Positions 59,803-64,000 of a DNA stretch of 64,000 nucleotides are shown in pieces. Origin of the DNA: Trileptium ribeirensis (Eukaryota > Nematoda > Enoplea > Enoplida > Thoracostomopsidae); NCBI GenBank assembly GCA_030248225.1, contig JASANE010019199.1, forward strand, positions 1 through 64,000. Reading direction: 5' to 3'. Made by a program: the position numbers and the translations under genes. The notes under the pieces are model-generated. The model searched no databases and was not told where the DNA came from. It was given only the letters and a program-made list of their open reading frames with translations. Numbering within the stretch: position 1 is the first letter of the stretch; each line of letters starts with the position of its first letter.

Positions 59803-60741
59803 ATGGAAGTCGATTCAGAGGAAGTTGGGCAGGGGGCTGAGATCCCCTCCCAAAACTTAACTAATTTATCTGATTCATTTGAAGGTTTTACTGTGACGGA
59901 GCAGGAGCAGGACGCACCCACCGTACTCAGCTATGAGTTGTCTTCCTACAGTAGTATGCGAGTTAGTGATCCGCATCAAGCAGATGTACCCACCGTACTC
60001 AATTCTGCGGGGGGTTGTCTGCTGACCCTGATGTGGGCATCTATGGTTATAAAAAAGTGACAAGCAGATAGGTCATAAACATCAGACGCTCAGATTAGCA
60101 AGCAAATCAAGGTTCAAGGCTATAAGATTGTTGCTGAAAGAAAATCTCAGCATCCTGGGAACAATGAAGCTCGGCTAAAAAGCCTTTACAAATCTGTCGT
60201 AGAGAAAGCTGTCACACTGGAGGAGGCTGTCGCTTCCAAACAATCGCTAAAGAGAAGTCGCGGTGCACCAACTTGTGACACCCCTGACAATACTGCCAAA
60301 ACCTCTAAGACAAAGGAGTCTTATAGCAAAACTGCGAGAATAGCTCTTGAAAGGGTTATTGTACTTAGAGACAACCATTCTAAGTTTTTCACCGAAGATG
60401 ATGTAGAAAATATACGTGAACAAACTGTAGATACCTCTTTCTATGCAACACAGGAGGAGTCTATAGACTTCACCTACTCTTGCTATCGTAATGGCAATCT
60501 TCACTTAGCATGTGCTTCACAGGGGACTGTGGAAAAGCTAATTAATACCGTTCAGAATTTTTCTTTAGACTCCTTAGATCTTAAAAGTCATCCGATCAAT
60601 TTTAGGATACCAAATCATATGGGTAAAATAATGGATCTTGATTATATTGTGAGGCGTTTGAAGAATGCCAATAGAAAATTGATTGGGACTGCTGTGCCCC
60701 CATCAGAAACTATGAGAGGGAAGGTTATACACATACAGTAA
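59803..60741 (+). pseudogene. LOA/R1-like non-LTR element, ORF1 (two in-frame stops)
   Basis: One frame runs from the ATG at 59803 (MEVDSEEVGQGAEIP) to a stop at 60739-60741, broken only by TGA at 60058-60060 and TAA at 60076-60078. Two copies of a VPTVL/APTVL segment lie near the start. A basic, Lys-rich middle (SKQSLKRSRG, KTSKTKE) could bind nucleic acid. The C-terminal half ends IGTAVPPSETMRGKVIHIQ. ORF1 proteins of this group bind the element's RNA. No CCHC knuckle was seen. Position just before the endonuclease frame supports the call. Confidence 0.65.
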
Positions 60742-60867
60742 TTATCATGAACGACGCTATGCGCGATATGCTTCTTAACGAGTATAACTTTAGTCCATGG
60801 TTTGAATGTACGCGAATTAATCCATGGGAACTCTGCTTACAACACAAAGATGGCAAAGCCGATTTAA

Positions 60868-63342
60868 ATGAAGGTGAAACCACCTCGGTACATGAAGAAA
60901 ATTGAGATGCAGAAAAACATAAAATTTCTGCAGATTAATTTACAGCATGGTATATCCGCCTCGACTCAGCTAAGCCAAAGGTTTGAAAAATACAGTAAAT
61001 GCATTTCTTTAATTCAGGAACCTTATATTGTTAATGGTAAGATTTGTGGCCTGGACAAAAATAGGCAATCATTTTATAGTAGTAATAGTATATACTAATA
61101 ATAGTGGAAAAGCAAGAACAGCTATATTGATTTCAAATGGTATAAAATGTGCCGTTCTGACACATTTTTGCAAACGAGTTTGCACAGTTATTAAAGTACG
61201 TGTACAGGTTAACAACACTACAAGCAATATTGTTGTTGCATCAATCTGCCCTATGATAGAGGTAATAAAAACCTGCCTCAAACAAATGACATGATTGAAT
61301 TGGTTCAATATTGTAGATTGAAACATTCTAAACTGCTTATAGGCTGTGACGCAAATTCACACCACATGGCATGGGGTAATTGTCATGTTAATGCAAGAGG
61401 CAATGCGCTTTTAGACTATATCAGTGCAAATGATTTGGAAATTGCCAAAATAGGCTGTGTTCCATCGTTCCTGAATGCAATAAGGCAAGAAATGCTTGAT
61501 ATCACGCTTACTCTGGGTAACTTAGTGCTGTATAACTGGCATGTGTCAACGAACAATTCCTTCTCTGATCACATATATATTGAATTTGAAACTGAAATAA
61601 TGGTATATCGTGATATTAAATTAAATCCAAAGAAGTTAAATGGCGACGTTTACTATCTTCATATTTGAATGAAGTTAAAACCCCTGGATATTCTGAGCAT
61701 GATATCAACTTAACAGCTGTGCAAATTGACCTGCAGTTACGACTGCAGCAGAAAAATCAACAAAAAAGGAAATATGAAGGAAAACTACTGATAAGGTTTG
61801 GTGGAATGAGCAATTGCAATCCTTAAGACAGAGATGCAGGAAATTATACAGAAAGGCTGTTACTTATACAAACATGCTAATGTGCGATCGTTACAAACGA
61901 GCGCAACGGGAATACAAGAACTGTATTCGGAAAGCGAAAAGAAGAGCATGCGAAAACTTTTGTGACTCGATCGAAAATACGGTGATGTAATCTAGAATAC
62001 ATAAAGATTTCAAGCAATGCAGACAGTATGGTGTGACATGTCTAAAAACCGCACACGATATTATCATAGATGATACTAAAGATAATTTATACAATAATGA
62101 GCACTTTTCGAATTGCAAATTTGGTGCATTCCCAAATTTTAGAGATACAGTAAATAGGGGTAACTCAGCGTCTCTTAAGATTGCAAACTATATGTTTAAC
62201 CCTGACATGGTAATTTGGGCGATCAATACCCTAAAACCTTTTAAGGCTCCTAATATTGATGGTATTTATCCGATAAATCTACAAACTCGTGCCTATATCT
62301 TAGTTGATAAATTAGTCAATCTTTATAAAATTTGTGTAATTAAAGGATATATACATGCACCGTGGAGGTTATCCAGGACTGTGTTTATACCTAAGCCTTA
62401 TAAAGATGACTATATGTCATCTAACGCTTATAGACCTATAAGTTTAACATTGTTCATGCTTAGAATAATGGAGAAAATAATAGCTGGAAAACCTATTAAC
62501 ACAGCTAATTTAGTTAGTAACTTAAAGCAAGGTTTTTTAAATGCAATAGTATGATTGGTGCTTTTCTGGACATTAGCGGGACTCTCAATAAGACATCTTT
62601 TAAGGATATTGAACAAGCGTGCAGATTTCACATTCCGGTTTCTCTATGTACGTTTATAATAAACATGCTTAAAAATCGGATTGAAGTAGCACCTGTTATG
62701 TCTAGTACTGTTCATGTCAGAGTTAGCTGTGGATGTCCTCAAGAATGTGTTATTTCGCCCCTGATTTGGACTTTGGTGGTTGACGATTTGTTGTGGAGCC
62801 TCAGAGGTCCATATATATTGGGACAAGCTTACTCTGATGACGTAGCCATATTAGCTAAAGGTTCAAATGTCAGACTGGCGGGTTTAAGGCTTCAACATGC
62901 TTCGAAAATAGTTGACCACTGGTGTTCTAGAAATGGTTTAAAAGTACAACCATCCAAATCAGTATTAGTTTGCTTCAGCTGCAAACTTAATCCAGAGGTA
63001 TTGCCCATTCTAACTATGGATAAGGTTGTAATGGATTACAAATCGGAAGTTCAGTATTTAGGTGTAATACTGGATAGTAAATTATACTGGAAACATCACT
63101 TTCAGCATGTTTATAAGAAAGCTATACGTAACTTAATTATCTGCCGACAATTTTCTGATAAGAATTGGGGTCTTACGCCAAAATTCCTTTATGCTTATAT
63201 GAAGCCGTTGTCTTGTCTAGCCTTTTACATGGTGTTATTGCATGGTGGCATAAAACAACTATCCAGACCAATAGAAATTATCTTAATAGGATTAAAAAGC
63301 TTGCGCTGCTATATACGTAATTTGACTACTAGACAAATGTAG
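60868..63342 (+). pseudogene. LOA/R1-like non-LTR element, ORF2 (endonuclease and reverse transcriptase), inactive
   Basis: Apurinic-type endonuclease blocks appear in order: FLQINLQHGISAS, SLIQEPYIVNGKICGL, LLIGCDANSHHMAWGN and NNSFSDHIYIEF. The linker follows (SLRQRCRKLYRKAV, CIRKAKRRACENFCDSIE), then reverse transcriptase: LKPFKAPNIDGIYP, APWRLSRTVFIPKPYK, SNAYRPISLTLFMLRIMEKI, GAFLDISGTLNKTSF, CGCPQECVISPLIW and LGQAYSDDVAILA. The catalytic box is Y-S-D-D in place of the usual Y-A-D-D, and CPQG has become CPQE. At least four frame changes (about 61080, 61290, 61670-62030 and 62550) kill it. The 'QINLQH...IQEP' endonuclease start is characteristic of the LOA and related R1/Jockey-group clades. 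No RNase H was identified. Confidence 0.88.
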
Positions 63343-64000
63343 TAGCATAGAATTGAAGCCGAAATAGATGAGTCATTCCATATCACTGTGATTTCTGCCC
63401 GTGGTTATGACTCGTGAGCTCGGGAAAATGTCTAATCCTGGCTGAACCTATCATCAAGCTTAAGCTTATCTAACATGGAGATCGACAAAATAATCGATAT
63501 CTTGTAGAAGCGACAGTGTTTCGCTTGACCCAGGGCAAACCGTAAGCGATAAAAACAGAGCTTATAATATTGAGGTCCAGATCAGAAAATTAAAAAGTAT
63601 CTAAATTCATGTTCATCTAAGGCTATGCAAAGCTCCAAGCAGATGAGTCTCCCGTCACCAAGCCCCACAAGTGTTGCACATAAATCGATTGCTTGCTTCG
63701 ATTTATTTAGGGTCCAGAAATGAGGACACTGCAAATATAACAGTTCCTCATAGCGTAAGTATTGTTCGTAATCAACATACGCTATGTCTATGCTGCAAAT
63801 CATTAAGGTATCAAAACCGAGGATGTCGTGGTTCGGAATTATTTCTGGGGCTGGTGCCAAGCACAAGGACTTCTACAATCTACACAATACTAGCTGAATA
63901 TTAATAGTAAAACAGTACGTGACAGATAACTACAAATTGCGACTCTATTATTTATGGACACGAATTATCGGTCGAAAAAAATTTGTTTGACCTTAGCTCG
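63343..64000. other. Unassigned sequence after the LOA-like element
   Basis: It may hold the decayed 3' end of the element (an RNase H or tail region), but no motif could be read. A minus-strand 94-codon frame at 63582-63866 has balanced composition but no recognised family. Confidence 0.35.

Overview
The window is nuclear DNA of an animal, AT-rich by eye, with intron-split genes, GT-AG splice sites, non-LTR retrotransposons and large tandem arrays. Bacterial features (operons, Shine-Dalgarno sites, dense coding) are absent. The species cannot be named. Decayed CR1-like elements and one LOA/R1-like element point to an invertebrate. Two TATA boxes followed about 30 bp later by TCAGT resemble arthropod core promoters, but CR1 elements of this style are also common in flatworms, so the phylum stays open.

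Layout. 0-16.2 kb is mostly repeats: a degenerate short repeat at the left edge, an array of 357-bp units (4.13-5.66 kb), a 4.4-kb satellite of 43 units of about 103 bp (5.99-10.41 kb), and arrays of about 141 bp (12.9 kb) and 125 bp (15.6 kb). 16-33 kb is sparse, with a decayed CR1 (18.2-19.1 kb), a cluster of GATA-type sites ending in a TATA box (19.86-20.2 kb), one plausible small coding exon (22.5 kb, minus), MITE-like elements and GC-rich dispersed repeats. 33.15-34.37 kb (minus) is a long terminal coding exon of a Ser/Asn/Thr-rich, probably nuclear, protein. A 127-bp array lies at 36.9-37.6 kb.

The best-supported gene occupies 40.86-56.97 kb on the minus strand: an SLC22-family (organic ion transporter, major facilitator superfamily) gene. 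Nine consecutive exons were assembled by hand with consistent phases, ending in a TAA stop. The first exon was not found. Its last intron (4.9 kb) holds an antisense CR1-like element, another intron holds an 18-bp perfect hairpin, and a second CR1-like element lies just 5' of the first recognised exon.

57.2-63.4 kb is again transposon territory: a CR1-like remnant, an inverted copy of a dispersed repeat also seen at 19.1 kb, and a nearly complete but dead LOA/R1-like element (ORF1, endonuclease, reverse transcriptase). No certain tRNA, rRNA or CRISPR was found.
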